Assembly: GCA_902783775.1 (NCBI GenBank)
Contig: CACZSI010000043.1
Span: 1-43,327, forward strand
DNA length: 43,327 bases
Origin: an uncultured Lachnospiraceae bacterium
GTDB lineage: Bacteria > Bacillota > Clostridia > Lachnospirales > Lachnospiraceae
Direction of reading: 5' to 3'
In this document: piece by piece, positions 1 through 9,324 of the stretch
Layout of the letters: every line of letters begins with the position of its first letter
Numbering within the stretch: the first letter of the stretch is position 1
Notes under the pieces: generated by a model
Told to the model about the DNA's origin: nothing
The model's database searches: none
Seen by the model: the letters and a program-made list of their open reading frames with translations, nothing else
Translations under genes and position numbers: made by a program

Positions 1-16
1 AAATCTCATCTGCCAT

Positions 17-286
17 TTAACAATCTTCTTCAATAACATAGAAGTCTAGGTAATCAAAGTCGATTTTATCTATAAAACTATCCTGGTAAAATCTGGTGCG
101 GGCGATTTTCTTAAACTCTTTTATATTGGTCTCAAGCCAAATAGGATTAGATAAATCAAGCTCATCGCAAGTTTTTTCTAATGCCCTAAAAACCTTGTGA
201 GTTCTAGTATCAGAATCATCTATTTCAATAGTGGTATCCACAATTAATTTATTATCTTTCATTATGCGTGACCATACTCTAAACAT
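17..286 (-). CDS. Small conserved-looking hypothetical protein (89 aa)
   Basis: I do not recognise this protein. It is a complete 89-residue acidic, soluble polypeptide with no signal peptide, membrane segment or cysteine cluster; the only cysteines are in 'KTCDEL' and at the very C-terminus. Charged residues and short hydrophobic stretches suggest a small alpha/beta fold. The start is well supported by an AGGAG ribosome site seven bases upstream on the minus strand and by a plausible promoter at 321-349. It is divergent from gdpP and not part of that operon. Its next neighbour lies outside the window, so context gives no function. Coding status is likely because the frame is open, well started and codon use matches its neighbours. 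Confidence 0.75.
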   Translation of the reverse strand: MFRVWSRIMKDNKLIVDTTIEIDDSDTRTHKVFRALEKTCDELDLSNPIWLETNIKEFKKIARTRFYQDSFIDKIDFDYLDFYVIEEDC

Positions 287-320
287 ATTAATCTCCTAGT
301 TTTTAATTAGTTATTAAATA

Positions 321-349
321 AGTTTACGAAAAAAAGAAAGAAATGTAAA
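321..349 (-). promoter_or_regulatory. Promoter for the 89-aa gene
   Basis: On the minus strand TTTACA (344-349) is followed after 17 bases by TAAACT (321-326), a reasonable sigma-A promoter. It lies 35 bases upstream of the ATG at 286. Match to the -10 consensus is four of six, so this is moderate support only. Confidence 0.45.
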
Positions 350-361
350 GAGGTTATATGG

Positions 362-395
362 TGCACTATAAAAAGTGCATAAAAAATGGTATACT
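362..395 (+). promoter_or_regulatory. gdpP promoter with overlapping inverted repeat
   Basis: TATACT at 390-395 is a good -10 element 35 bases upstream of the gdpP start. Where the -35 element should be there is a perfect inverted repeat, TGCACT (362-367) and AGTGCA (374-379), separated by six A/T bases. I see no good TTGACA. This is the arrangement expected for a regulator-bound promoter, but no regulator is identified. Confidence 0.4.
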
Positions 396-430
396 AAATC
401 TTTAGAGAATAAAATATATTGGAGATAATC

Positions 431-2467
431 ATGGATAATAATAAGAAAAAGATTAGGACCTTAGTAAAGAATTTTATTAAGGCAGATGTATATATTAATA
501 TTTTGTGGTTTGTAATTTCCTTTGTATTGCTGATGATTGATAAAACAGCAGGTATCGTGGGAATTGTGCTGGCCTTTGGAATAGTTATCTTTACTGTTAT
601 CAGATATTCTATGGCTAAAAAGAAGATGACTCCGAGTCTGGTGGAGTACGGTATTGAGTACGGTCAGGTTCAAAGACAGCTTATGAAGGAGATGGAGATT
701 CCCTATGTTTTAATTGAGATGAACGGAAACATTCTTTGGTCAAACAATGCTTTCGAGGAGTTGTCAGCAGACAGCAGGGGAAGCTCTCTATATGATATTT
801 ATCCTGAAATCGACAGGGATAATATGAAATTTAAAAAGAAAAAAAGAGTGGAGATGATGATTAACCACGGGGACAGAACTTATCGCGTGGTGGCTAAGCT
901 CTTTGTTATGGATGACAATGTTAAGTTATCCCAGGTTAATAAAGAGGAAGATACATTGGTATTTGTATACTTCTTCGATGAAACTGATTTAGCGCAGATG
1001 ACTAAGGAAAGCAAGAAGGAGCGAATTGCAATAGGTCAGATTTACATTGATAACTTTGATGAGACTCTAGAAAGTGTGGAGCCTGCTAGAAGAACTCTTT
1101 TAGTGGCGCTAATTGACAGAAGAATCAGTAAGTATTTTGCTGAGTATGACGGAGTAATTAGAAAGGTGGATGACGATAAATACTTCCTTGTTATGAAGGA
1201 GGGAAATATCAGTCGTCTTCAGAGTAATAAATTCTCTATTTTAGATGATGTTAAAAATGTTAATATCGGCAATGGAATGCCTGTAACATTAAGTATGGGT
1301 GTGGGAATTGGCGAAAAGACATTGCAGGGCAATAATGAATCTGCGGTTCGTGCCATTGACATGGCGCTGGGTCGTGGAGGTGATCAGGCCGTTTTAAGAG
1401 ACGGAAATAAGATGTACTATTACGGTGGTAAAACTAAGAGTGTGGAGAAAAACACTAAGGTTAAAGCCAGAGTAAAGGCCACTGCTTTTAGAGAGTTAGT
1501 AGAGGGTAGAGATACCGTATATATTATGGGACATCACATAGGTGACAATGATTCCTTTGGCGCTTCAATTGGATTTTATGAAATATGTAAGGCTATTGGA
1601 AAGCCGGCTCATATTGTGGTGGAGCAGATGAGTAGTACTGTTTTACCTCTTTTAGACGAGTTTAAGAAATCTGAGGAATATCCGGATGATATGTTCTTAA
1701 CCGGGGATGAGGCTCTAGAAAGCTTTGATAAACACGATGCCTTGATTATTGTAGACTGTAGTAGACAGGCCTATGTGGAGGTGCCGGAGTTAGTTAGAAG
1801 AGCACAGTGTCTTATGGTATTTGATCACCACAGACAGTCAGAGGATGTTATTGAAAATGCGCAGTTATCTTATTTCGAACTATCAGCTTCATCTGTTTGT
1901 GAGATGGTAGTAGAAATTATGCAATATATCAGTGAGAAGGTGCTTTTAACCAGATTGGCAGCTGAGACAATTTACAGTGGTATTATTATTGACACTAACA
2001 ACTTTATTAACAGAACAGGTGTCAGAACCTTTGAGGCAGCAGCTTTTCTCAAAAAGAATGGCGCTGATGTGGCTAGGGTAAGACGAATGTTTAGAGAAAA
2101 TATTAACGATTATAAAGCTAAGGCGAAGGCAATTGAGTTAGCGGAAGTTTACAGAGAACATTACGCTGTTACTATCTGTAATGCTAAGGATGTGCCATCT
2201 CCTACAGTGGTAGGTGCCCAGGTAGCCAATGAATTATTAAATGTTAATGGTATAAAGGCAGCATTTGTTTGTACTCCATATAAGAATCAGGTTTATATTA
2301 GTGCCAGATCTGTCGAAAAGGTTAATGTTCAAAGAGTTATGGAAGAGTATGACGGCGGTGGACATATTAACTTAGCCGGAGCTCAGGTTAGTGGAATGAC
2401 TGCCGGAGAAGTGATTAGAAGTTTAAAGACATTAATTGATAATAAAATAAAAGAAGGAGAGTTATAA
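431..2467 (+). CDS. gdpP: GdpP-type cyclic-di-AMP phosphodiesterase
   Basis: Membrane-bound DHH/DHHA1 phosphodiesterase of the GdpP (YybT) family, which hydrolyses c-di-AMP to pApA and so influences osmolyte balance and cell-wall stress. The 678-residue protein has two membrane helices (about 20-60), a PAS-like region (about 85-170), a degenerate GGDEF-like domain (about 190-310) without the GGDEF signature, then the DHH domain: GDND in '[12 protein letters not shown]' near 365, 'DCSR', and 'FDHH' near 462. The DHHA1 motif '[11 protein letters not shown]' lies near 640. An upstream in-frame TTG at 419 is possible, but GGAG at 421-424 sits six bases before the ATG at 431, so I use 431. It overlaps rplI by one base and heads the gdpP-rplI-dnaB operon common in Firmicutes. 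Confidence 0.95.
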   Translation: MDNNKKKIRTLVKNFIKADVYINILWFVISFVLLMIDKTAGIVGIVLAFGIVIFTVIRYSMAKKKMTPSLVEYGIEYGQVQRQLMKEMEIPYVLIEMNGNILWSNNAFEELSADSRGSSLYDIYPEIDRDNMKFKKKKRVEMMINHGDRTYRVVAKLFVMDDNVKLSQVNKEEDTLVFVYFFDETDLAQMTKESKKERIAIGQIYIDNFDETLESVEPARRTLLVALIDRRISKYFAEYDGVIRKVDDDKYFLVMKEGNISRLQSNKFSILDDVKNVNIGNGMPVTLSMGVGIGEKTLQGNNESAVRAIDMALGRGGDQAVLRDGNKMYYYGGKTKSVEKNTKVKARVKATAFRELVEGRDTVYIMGHHIGDNDSFGASIGFYEICKAIGKPAHIVVEQMSSTVLPLLDEFKKSEEYPDDMFLTGDEALESFDKHDALIIVDCSRQAYVEVPELVRRAQCLMVFDHHRQSEDVIENAQLSYFELSASSVCEMVVEIMQYISEKVLLTRLAAETIYSGIIIDTNNFINRTGVRTFEAAAFLKKNGADVARVRRMFRENINDYKAKAKAIELAEVYREHYAVTICNAKDVPSPTVVGAQVANELLNVNGIKAAFVCTPYKNQVYISARSVEKVNVQRVMEEYDGGGHINLAGAQVSGMTAGEVIRSLKTLIDNKIKEGEL

Positions 2468-2913
2468 TGAAGGTAATTTTAATTGAAGATGTAAAATCAT
2501 TAGGTAAAAAAGGCGAGATAGTAAATGTTAATGATGGATATGCCAGAAACTATGTGCTTCCTAAGAAGCTGGGTGTGGAGGCTAACAGTAAGAATTTAAA
2601 TGACTTAAAGCTACAGAAGAAAAATGATGAGAAGGTAGCTAAGGAAAAATTAGAGGATGCTAAGGCTTTAGCAGAGAAAATAGAAGCTAAAGAAATCGTA
2701 GTTAAGCTTGAGGCTGGAACTAGCGGAAAAGTTTTTGGTTCAGTTTCAACTAAGGAGATTGCAGCTGAGGTTAAAAAGCAGTTAGGACTAGAGGTGGATA
2801 AAAAGAAGATTTCTATTCCGGACGCTATTAAGTCATTAGGAAATTATAATGTTAAGGTTAAGTTACACAGAGATGTGACAGCTAATTTAAGTGTAAAAGT
2901 TGAGGCTAAATAA
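2467..2913 (+). CDS. rplI: 50S ribosomal protein L9
   Basis: Ribosomal protein bL9, which binds 23S rRNA at the base of the L1 stalk and helps maintain reading frame. The 148-residue length is typical. The N-terminal RNA-binding domain is unmistakable: '[19 protein letters not shown]' and '[19 protein letters not shown]'. A lysine-rich connecting helix (about 45-75) leads to the C-terminal domain with '[19 protein letters not shown]'. The ATG overlaps the gdpP stop by one base (TAATG), with GAAGGAGA just upstream, so translation is probably coupled. Confidence 0.98.
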   Translation: MKVILIEDVKSLGKKGEIVNVNDGYARNYVLPKKLGVEANSKNLNDLKLQKKNDEKVAKEKLEDAKALAEKIEAKEIVVKLEAGTSGKVFGSVSTKEIAAEVKKQLGLEVDKKKISIPDAIKSLGNYNVKVKLHRDVTANLSVKVEAK

Positions 2914-2949
2914 GACTTGATTTTGAAATTTAAGTAAAAGGAGAAAAAA

Positions 2950-4293
2950 ATGGCTGATCAGGAAAAGGTTATAAAAAGAGTGATGCCTCACAGTTTAGAG
3001 GCGGAGCAGGCTGTAATCGGTTCTATGCTTTTAGATAATGACTGTATCTCTATTGCACAGGAAAAAATTATTGAAGATGACTTTTATAATAAGCAATTAG
3101 GCTTGATTTATAAGGCCATGATTGATTTATATAATAATAGCGAGACAGTGGATTTGATTACTACTAAGAATAAGCTTGAGGAAAATGGTGTAACATCAGA
3201 TATTATTTCTGCAGAGTTTATTAAGAATATTTTAGATTTGGTGCCTACATCAGCTAATATGAAGCAGTATGCTAATATTGTCTATGAGAAGTCTATTATG
3301 AGAAAGCTTATTAGAGCTAGCCAGGATATAGAAAATGCTTGTTATGCGGCCAATGAATCTATGGAAGATTTATTAGGCCAGACTGAAAAAAAGATTTTTG
3401 ATATTGTGCAAAGAGGTAATACAGGTGACTTCGTGCCGGTAAGACAGGTAGCGTTAAATGTTATCGATAAAATAGAGCAAGCTTCTAAGACTAGAGGTTC
3501 CATAACAGGTTTAGAGACAGGATTTAAGAGATTAGATATCCAGCTATCCGGTCTTCAGCCATCAGACTTTATTTTGCTAGCGGCCAGACCTTCTGTAGGT
3601 AAGACTGCCTTTGTACTTAATATTACAGAGACAATAGCAGTTAAGCACCAGCATCCTGTGGCAATATTTAGTTTGGAAATGTCAAGTGAGCAGCTAATCA
3701 ACCGTGTGATTTCACAGAATTCTATGGTAAGCTCTCAGAATATTAGAAATGGTAACTTAACGGATAATGAGTGGGAGAGTGTAATGAAGTCTGCGGATAT
3801 CATTGGTAACTCCACTATTATCATAGATGATACTCCGGGTATCAGCGTAGGTGAGATGCGTTCTAAATGTAGAAAGTTTAAGTTAGAGTATGATATTCAG
3901 CTAGTAATTGTGGATTACCTTCAGCTTATGTCAGGTAATGGAAAGCATAACAGCCGTGAGCAGGAAATTGCGGAGATATCTAGAACATTAAAGGGTATCG
4001 CTAGAGAGTTAAATGTTCCGGTTATTGCATTATCACAGCTTAACCGTGCTTCCGAGACTAGAGAGGATAAGAAGCCTATTATGGCCGATCTTCGTGAGTC
4101 CGGATCAATCGAGCAGGATGCCGATGTAGTTATGCTTATGTCTAGATTCTATGATAGAGAAACTAAGACAGAGGATAGAAACAGAATTATCCTAAATGTG
4201 GCTAAGCAGAGAAATGGCCCGGTAGGAGAGATTGAGTTAGTTTGGCTTCCTGAATATACTAAGTTCGAGAATGCTGAAGTTGAAAAAATATAG
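2950..4293 (+). CDS. dnaB: Replicative DNA helicase DnaB
   Basis: Hexameric replicative helicase (called DnaC in Bacillus) that unwinds DNA ahead of the replication fork. The 447 residues hold the N-terminal DnaB domain ('PHSLEAEQAVIGSMLLD', about 12-115), a linker, and a RecA-like ATPase with 'ARPSVGKTAF' Walker A near 210, 'SLEMSSEQL', Walker B 'LVIVDYLQLM' near 318, and the 'LSQLNRASE...R.DKKPIMADLRESGSIEQDAD' region typical of DnaB. No intein is visible. It follows rplI by 36 bases with its own AAGGAG site and ends at a strong bidirectional terminator, closing the operon. Confidence 0.98.
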   Translation: MADQEKVIKRVMPHSLEAEQAVIGSMLLDNDCISIAQEKIIEDDFYNKQLGLIYKAMIDLYNNSETVDLITTKNKLEENGVTSDIISAEFIKNILDLVPTSANMKQYANIVYEKSIMRKLIRASQDIENACYAANESMEDLLGQTEKKIFDIVQRGNTGDFVPVRQVALNVIDKIEQASKTRGSITGLETGFKRLDIQLSGLQPSDFILLAARPSVGKTAFVLNITETIAVKHQHPVAIFSLEMSSEQLINRVISQNSMVSSQNIRNGNLTDNEWESVMKSADIIGNSTIIIDDTPGISVGEMRSKCRKFKLEYDIQLVIVDYLQLMSGNGKHNSREQEIAEISRTLKGIARELNVPVIALSQLNRASETREDKKPIMADLRESGSIEQDADVVMLMSRFYDRETKTEDRNRIILNVAKQRNGPVGEIELVWLPEYTKFENAEVEKI

Positions 4294-4297
4294 CAAT

Positions 4298-4340
4298 AAA
4301 AAAGAAACTAGGTTGTGGGCAACAACTTAGTTTCTTTTTT
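4298..4340. terminator. Bidirectional terminator between dnaB and ferredoxin
   Basis: A 19-bp stem (4298-4316 paired with 4322-4340, one G-T wobble at its centre) is bounded by A6 on the left and T6 on the right. It is therefore an intrinsic terminator on both strands, serving dnaB on plus and the ferredoxin gene, whose stop is at 4358, on minus. Confidence 0.9.
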
Positions 4341-4357
4341 ATTAGTAATTATATAAA

Positions 4358-4531
4358 CTACTGAGCAATAGATGCTGTAGGACAAACTCCTGCACAAGCA
4401 CCACATTCGATACATGAATCTTCTTTGATAGTGTATTTACCATCATCTGTAGGCTCGATAGCTCCAACTGGACAAGCTCCAGCACAAGCACCACATCCTA
4501 CACAACCATTCTCATCAATTTTGTAAGCCAT
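4358..4531 (-). CDS. Small 2[4Fe-4S] ferredoxin
   Basis: Electron-transfer ferredoxin of clostridial type, 57 residues. Two CxxCxxCxxxCP motifs are complete: 'CVGCGACAGACPVGAI' (first Cys at residue 10) and 'CIECGACAGVCPTASI' (first Cys at residue 40), so both cubane clusters should form. The ATG at 4531 is preceded by AGGAGG. It is a single-gene unit with its own promoter (4564-4592) and the shared terminator (4298-4340). It fits an obligate anaerobe using ferredoxin-linked metabolism; the specific redox partners are not encoded here. Confidence 0.97.
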   Translation of the reverse strand: MAYKIDENGCVGCGACAGACPVGAIEPTDDGKYTIKEDSCIECGACAGVCPTASIAQ

Positions 4532-4563
4532 AGTGTCCCTCCTTATTTTATTTTCTCTATAAT

Positions 4564-4592
4564 ATAATAATACAAAAGGTATCTTAAATCAA
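4564..4592 (-). promoter_or_regulatory. Ferredoxin promoter
   Basis: Minus-strand TTGATT (4587-4592), a 17-base spacer, then TATTAT (4564-4569). This is a good sigma-A promoter 33 bases upstream of the ferredoxin ATG. No hairpin terminator is seen between the kinase gene end (4616) and here, so kinase-operon read-through into ferredoxin is also possible. Confidence 0.65.
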
Positions 4593-4615
4593 GAAGCGAA
4601 TGCAATAATGTATAA

Positions 4616-6022
4616 TTACTTAAATTGTTTAAGTGAAAAAATAAATTCTGTTCCAACTCCTTCAGTACTAATCACATCGATAGTTTCATTATGGGCTATT
4701 ATAATGTCCTTTACGATGGCTAAACCGATACCTGAACCAGTTTTATCCTTTCCTCTAGAAGCATCCGTTTTATAGAATCTCTGCCAGATTTTATTAAGGC
4801 TGTCAGCCGGAATGCCCTGGCCGAAATCTTTTATGGAGCAATACTGTTTCTTACCTTTATTGCTAAGCTTAATAATAATACGACTATTGTTGTGACTAAA
4901 CTTAATGGCATTATCTAAAAGATTATAAAAAACCTGTTCAATCTTAATTTGATCGGCTATAACATTTATATGTTTTTGTGGAAATTGAATAATCAACTGG
5001 ATATTTTTCTCATCGCACTTTCCTGAGAAAGTGGCAACTGTGTTAGTGATGACATTTTCCATATCAAAAGGCTTAAAGTCGATAGTCATTCCAGCACTCC
5101 ATTTATTAAGCTCTCTTAACCCATCAGTTAACTTCTCTAGTCTGTTTGATTCTGCAATTAAAATATCGAGATATTTATTATAATCAGCTGGCTCAATAAC
5201 ACCGTCTTTCATTGCAGATAAGTATCCCTTTATGGAAGTAAGAGGGGATCTAAAGTCGTGAGAGATATTAGAAATAAATGTTTCCTGATAATCTCTGGAG
5301 TTTTTTAATTGCTCTGCCATATAGGTTAGTGAGTTAGCTAAATCACCGATTTCATTGGATTTATTAAGATTTAGCTGGTCGTACTCAAAATTTCCTTTAG
5401 CGTATTCCATGGCCGCCTTTTTAATGGAAACCATAGGCTTAAAAATGGAAATAATAAGAATTAATAAGAATATTAGGGCCACAATAAAAATTAGTAAGAA
5501 AAATAGATAAACAAAAGATGTGACGTCCATACTCTTATTTTTAATATCGGAAGTGGCAGTATGAGCGGCCACATAACCGATAACAGTTTTATTCTTCTTA
5601 ACCGGTGTGATAACAGTTAAAGTATCTGTTGGAAAGATATCATAAAAATTATCAATCTTATTTTTATCTCCGGTATAATACGAAGGCTTAAATTTCTTAA
5701 GTGAATTATAGGCATTAATTTTATTTTTTAATGATGTATAGATAATTCGGTGATGCTTATCGATGATAGTTAAATTACATTGCAATACGCTAGTAATTCT
5801 TAAATAATATTTAGATGGTAATTTCATCTTTCTGTTTTTCTCATCGAAATTATTTTCCACATAATTCGCCACCTGAGTTGTGTAGTTAGATAACTCGTTA
5901 GACTTCTTAGAAACATAGTCATTGTATACAATGGATGTTACACCGTATTGGATAGATGTAAAGCCGATAATGGCGAAAATAAAATAACCTATAATAATCT
6001 TATATAAAAGAGATGTTTTCAT
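4616..6022 (-). CDS. Membrane sensor histidine kinase
   Basis: Two-component sensor kinase of 468 residues. There is an N-terminal membrane helix (about 8-30), an extracellular sensor region (about 31-168) rich in lysine and tyrosine with no family I recognise, a second helix (about 169-194), a HAMP linker, a HisKA domain with phospho-acceptor His255 in 'ISNISHDFRSPLTSIKGYL', and a HATPase_c domain with N-box 'LLDNAIKF', G1 'DFGQGIPADSL' and G2 'GSGIGLAIVKDII'. All catalytic motifs are intact. It lies 13 bases downstream of its response regulator in a mutS2-regulator-kinase order. The stimulus cannot be predicted. Confidence 0.95.
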   Translation of the reverse strand: MKTSLLYKIIIGYFIFAIIGFTSIQYGVTSIVYNDYVSKKSNELSNYTTQVANYVENNFDEKNRKMKLPSKYYLRITSVLQCNLTIIDKHHRIIYTSLKNKINAYNSLKKFKPSYYTGDKNKIDNFYDIFPTDTLTVITPVKKNKTVIGYVAAHTATSDIKNKSMDVTSFVYLFFLLIFIVALIFLLILIISIFKPMVSIKKAAMEYAKGNFEYDQLNLNKSNEIGDLANSLTYMAEQLKNSRDYQETFISNISHDFRSPLTSIKGYLSAMKDGVIEPADYNKYLDILIAESNRLEKLTDGLRELNKWSAGMTIDFKPFDMENVITNTVATFSGKCDEKNIQLIIQFPQKHINVIADQIKIEQVFYNLLDNAIKFSHNNSRIIIKLSNKGKKQYCSIKDFGQGIPADSLNKIWQRFYKTDASRGKDKTGSGIGLAIVKDIIIAHNETIDVISTEGVGTEFIFSLKQFK

Positions 6023-6035
6023 ATAAATTACCTAT

Positions 6036-6746
6036 TTATGCGTTGTCCTTTGTTTCAAATCTGTAACCGACGCTCCAAACTGTTCCGATAGACCATTCAT
6101 CTGTATCGTGAATTTTCTCGCGGATACGTTTAATGTGAACGTCTACAGTACGAGTGTCTCCCATATATTCATAACCCCAAATCTGATCAAGGAGCTGTTC
6201 CCTGGTAAATACTTGATTAGGGGATGAAGCAAGGAAGTATAAAAGTTCGATTTCACGTGGAGTCATTTCCACATGCTCGCCCTTAAAAGTAACCTCATAG
6301 TTAGCTAGATTAATCTTAAGATCCTTATATTCAATAACCTTATTATTACTTGGTTCCTCCTTAGGAGCAGCGTTTTCGTTAAAGCGTCTAAGTACAGCTT
6401 TAACTCTGGCCACTAATTCCTTAGAATCAAAAGGCTTAATCATATAGTCATCGGCACCTAATTCTAGGCCTAGAACCTTATCGAATACCTCTGTCTTAGC
6501 AGAGAGCATAATGATAGGAACCTTTGAATCCTTACGTATTTCACGGCAGATTTCATAGCCGTCCATTCCTGGAAGCATAATATCTAATAAAATAAGATTA
6601 GGATTAAACTTCTTAAAGGCGTCAATAACCTCGTCGCCACTGTTTACAATCATAGTTTCAAAACATTCCTTAGTAAGATAAAGGGAAACTAGATTTGCGA
6701 TATTCTCGTCGTCGTCCACAATTAAAATTTTCTGTTTCTCGCTCAT
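6036..6746 (-). CDS. OmpR/PhoB-family response regulator
   Basis: Transcriptional response regulator of 236 residues. The receiver domain has acidic residues DDD at 11-13, phospho-acceptor Asp55 in 'LILLDIMLPG' and the switch Lys104 in 'YMIKPFDSKEL'. After a short linker there is an OmpR-type winged helix (about 135-230) with 'LTPREIELL'-like sequence 'MTPREIELLYFLASSPNQV', 'REQLLDQIWG' and 'RTVDVHIKRIREKI'. It is twelve bases after mutS2 and thirteen before the kinase, so it is co-transcribed with both. Target genes are unknown. Confidence 0.96.
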   Translation of the reverse strand: MSEKQKILIVDDDENIANLVSLYLTKECFETMIVNSGDEVIDAFKKFNPNLILLDIMLPGMDGYEICREIRKDSKVPIIMLSAKTEVFDKVLGLELGADDYMIKPFDSKELVARVKAVLRRFNENAAPKEEPSNNKVIEYKDLKINLANYEVTFKGEHVEMTPREIELLYFLASSPNQVFTREQLLDQIWGYEYMGDTRTVDVHIKRIREKIHDTDEWSIGTVWSVGYRFETKDNA

Positions 6747-6758
6747 AACTACCTCCGT

Positions 6759-9131
6759 TTATTTGAATTCTACTACAGTTGTTCCGTATCCGCCATCGGA
6801 TGGGTCAGCTGTTCTAAAAGATTTTACATAACTTAGATTTTTCAAATGGCTCTGGATGGCATTTCGAAGAGTGCCGGTTCCCTTGCCGTGAATAATATAT
6901 ACAATGGATAAGTTAGCTAGATATGCATCGTCTAAATATTTATCAATGGCATTAATAGCTTCATCCACATTTTTTCCAATAACATTAATTTCAGTTTTAA
7001 CACTTAATGCCTTAGACATTCTGATTTTTCCACTGCCGGTTTTAGTAAGTCCCGGTGCCTTAATGTCATTTTCAGGAATAATCTCTAAATCCTTTATATT
7101 GACATTGGAATTAAAAATACCCATCTTAACGCTTAAGTTTCCGGCATCATTAGGTGGTGTTAAAACCGTGCCCTCTAAGTTCATGCTAAGAACCTTAACC
7201 TTTGTTCCGATGGTAAAATCGGATTTCTTATAAGTCTTAGTATTAGTCTTTCTGACAATTCTAGACTTGCTTTGATTTTTCCCGATTTTAGCTCCTAAAT
7301 TGCTTCTGGACTTTTCTAACTCCTTATTATTGCCCCCCTTAGAATGCTTGTTAATATTTCTAATGGCCTCATCGGCAGTCTGCTTAGCATCCTTTAGAAT
7401 TTCGAGAGCCTCATCTCTAGCTTTAGTTAAGATTTTTTCTTTCTGCTCATTAAGTCTCTCAGTTTTCTTTTCATAGTCAGCCTTAAGAGATTTAATCTGA
7501 GATTTATAAACCTTAATAGTTTCTTTGTCTTTTTCTATCTGAATTCTCGAACGCTCTAATTCTGATAAGACATCCTCGAATTTAATATCCTCTGATTTAA
7601 TTTTAGATTTAGCGTCATTGATAATGTAATCACTTAGGCCTAACTTAGATGAGATGGCAAAAGCATTACTCTTACCAGGAACGCCAATTAATAGTCTGTA
7701 AGTTGGCTTTAGAGTGGTTACATCAAACTCACAGCTGGCATTGCTGACATTGTCAGTGGATAATGCGAAAAGCTTAAGCTCGCTGTAATGTGTGCTGGCC
7801 ATAATCTTACATCCCATATTTTTAAGGAATGTTAAAATAGAGATAGCCAATGCTGCACCCTCCACAGGGTCCGTTCCGGCTCCTAGTTCATCAAAAAGAA
7901 TAAGGGAATTAGAATCCGCCTTATCAAGTATATGAACGATGTTAACCATATGTGATGAGAATGTACTTAAGTTCTGCTCAATACTCTGCTCATCTCCAAT
8001 GTCCGCATAAACAGAATCAAAAAATCCAATTGTGCTTCCCTCATCTGCCGGAATCATTAAACCTGACATTGCCATAAGAGTTAAAAGTCCTACTGTTTTA
8101 AGAGATACAGTTTTACCACCGGTATTAGGGCCGGTAACAATTAACAATGAAAAATCATATCCTAAATTAACATCGATAGGCACCACCTTTTTAGGATCTA
8201 AAAGTGGATGTCTGGCCTGCTTAATTTTAATCTGATGATTAGTGTTAATTATAGGTACAGTAGCCTTGATACTTCTGGCATATCCGGCTTTAGCAAAAAT
8301 AAAATCTAGCTGTGAAATGATATTTAAATCCTGCAATATCTGATCCATATATTCTGCACAGCTAGCTGATAAATTAGCTAAAATAATCTGAATCTCATCA
8401 GCTTCCTTAGCGTACAATGTTCTCATTTTATTATTTAATTCTACGATAGAGTTAGGCTCGATAAAAATAGTAGAACCGGTAGATGATTGATCATGTACAA
8501 TACCGCCTACATCACTTTTATGCTCAGCCTTTACCGGCACACAATATCTGCCGTCTCTCATTGTGATTATACCGTCCTGAAGGTAGGTTCTACCAGCCTT
8601 AGATGCCACAAAAGAGGTAAGAGTAGTGTGAATTCTATCAGTTGTAATTTTCATCTGACGTCTGATGCTTTTTAGATTAGCTGATGCATCATCTGCAATC
8701 TCATCCTCTGAAATAATACAGGAATCAATATCTCTAGCCAAATATGTAAGTGGCTCAATGGCCTCAAAAAGAGCAGTTAAATCATCCTTAAAATCTTCGT
8801 CTTTATTGAGGTTTCCATAAGATTTAGCTCTTTTGGCGCTGGCTAATAATTTAGAGATAGCTATAAGCTCGGAAGTGTTTAGAAAACTTCCGATTTTTAA
8901 TCGCCCAATAATAGGATTTAAATCAGCTACCCCTGAAAAATCCGGCGCACCATTTTTATTGATTCGCTTAAAGGCATCGTCAGTTAATTTAAGTTCGGAC
9001 TTTAGAGTGGAGTAATCGCTAATTGGCGATAAATCTTCACACATCTTAATTCCGATTTCACTGCCTGCAAAGTCCTTTAATATATTAATTATTTTGTTGT
9101 ATTCTAATGTTTTTAAATATTTTTCTTCCAT
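6759..9131 (-). CDS. mutS2: MutS2 family endonuclease / ribosome rescue factor
   Basis: MutS2 ATPase, a MutS homologue without the mismatch-binding domain. In Bacillus it acts on collided ribosomes, and in other bacteria it suppresses recombination. The 790-residue protein has the MutS core and clamp (about 1-320), ATPase with Walker A 'TGPNTGGKTVSLK' near 335 and Walker B 'LILFDELGAGTDP', a long coiled-coil insertion (about 510-610), a KOW-like region, and a C-terminal Smr nuclease domain with 'HGKGTGTLRNAI'. The frame could open at 9185, but GGAG lies just before the ATG at 9131 and the family begins 'MEEKYLKTLEYNKI', so I use 9131. It is the first gene of an operon with a two-component system. 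Confidence 0.96.
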   Translation of the reverse strand: MEEKYLKTLEYNKIINILKDFAGSEIGIKMCEDLSPISDYSTLKSELKLTDDAFKRINKNGAPDFSGVADLNPIIGRLKIGSFLNTSELIAISKLLASAKRAKSYGNLNKDEDFKDDLTALFEAIEPLTYLARDIDSCIISEDEIADDASANLKSIRRQMKITTDRIHTTLTSFVASKAGRTYLQDGIITMRDGRYCVPVKAEHKSDVGGIVHDQSSTGSTIFIEPNSIVELNNKMRTLYAKEADEIQIILANLSASCAEYMDQILQDLNIISQLDFIFAKAGYARSIKATVPIINTNHQIKIKQARHPLLDPKKVVPIDVNLGYDFSLLIVTGPNTGGKTVSLKTVGLLTLMAMSGLMIPADEGSTIGFFDSVYADIGDEQSIEQNLSTFSSHMVNIVHILDKADSNSLILFDELGAGTDPVEGAALAISILTFLKNMGCKIMASTHYSELKLFALSTDNVSNASCEFDVTTLKPTYRLLIGVPGKSNAFAISSKLGLSDYIINDAKSKIKSEDIKFEDVLSELERSRIQIEKDKETIKVYKSQIKSLKADYEKKTERLNEQKEKILTKARDEALEILKDAKQTADEAIRNINKHSKGGNNKELEKSRSNLGAKIGKNQSKSRIVRKTNTKTYKKSDFTIGTKVKVLSMNLEGTVLTPPNDAGNLSVKMGIFNSNVNIKDLEIIPENDIKAPGLTKTGSGKIRMSKALSVKTEINVIGKNVDEAINAIDKYLDDAYLANLSIVYIIHGKGTGTLRNAIQSHLKNLSYVKSFRTADPSDGGYGTTVVEFK

Positions 9132-9193
9132 AATAAGTCTCCGTAAATTGGCTATTAATAAATGCTTTATAAAAAGAGCATACACATAACTAA

Positions 9194-9199
9194 ATTATA
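9194..9199 (-). promoter_or_regulatory. Putative mutS2 -10 element
   Basis: A perfect minus-strand TATAAT lies 63 bases upstream of the mutS2 ATG. The matching -35 position carries only TTTAGG, so the promoter is incomplete. The leader between it and the gene contains a short hairpin (ATGCT...AGCAT, 9162-9181). Confidence 0.4.
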
Positions 9200-9273
9200 C
9201 AACAAAATCACTACATCCTAAAGAAAAATATAATGTTAAATAGTCTTCTTTGTGATAAGATGGAATAGATATA

Positions 9274-9290
9274 GCCATTTAAAAGGTGGC
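9274..9290 (+). promoter_or_regulatory. Leader hairpin upstream of yhaM
   Basis: GCCATTTAAAAGGTGGC folds into a six-pair stem (two G-T wobbles) with a TAAAA loop, ending 34 bases before the yhaM start. It has no T tract, so it is not a terminator. It resembles hairpins before degV and cpaB. A possible extended -10 (TGATAAGAT, 9253-9261) lies just upstream. Confidence 0.4.
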
Positions 9291-9324
9291 ATTGGACAAC
9301 ATTAAAACTGAGAGGATTTAAAAA

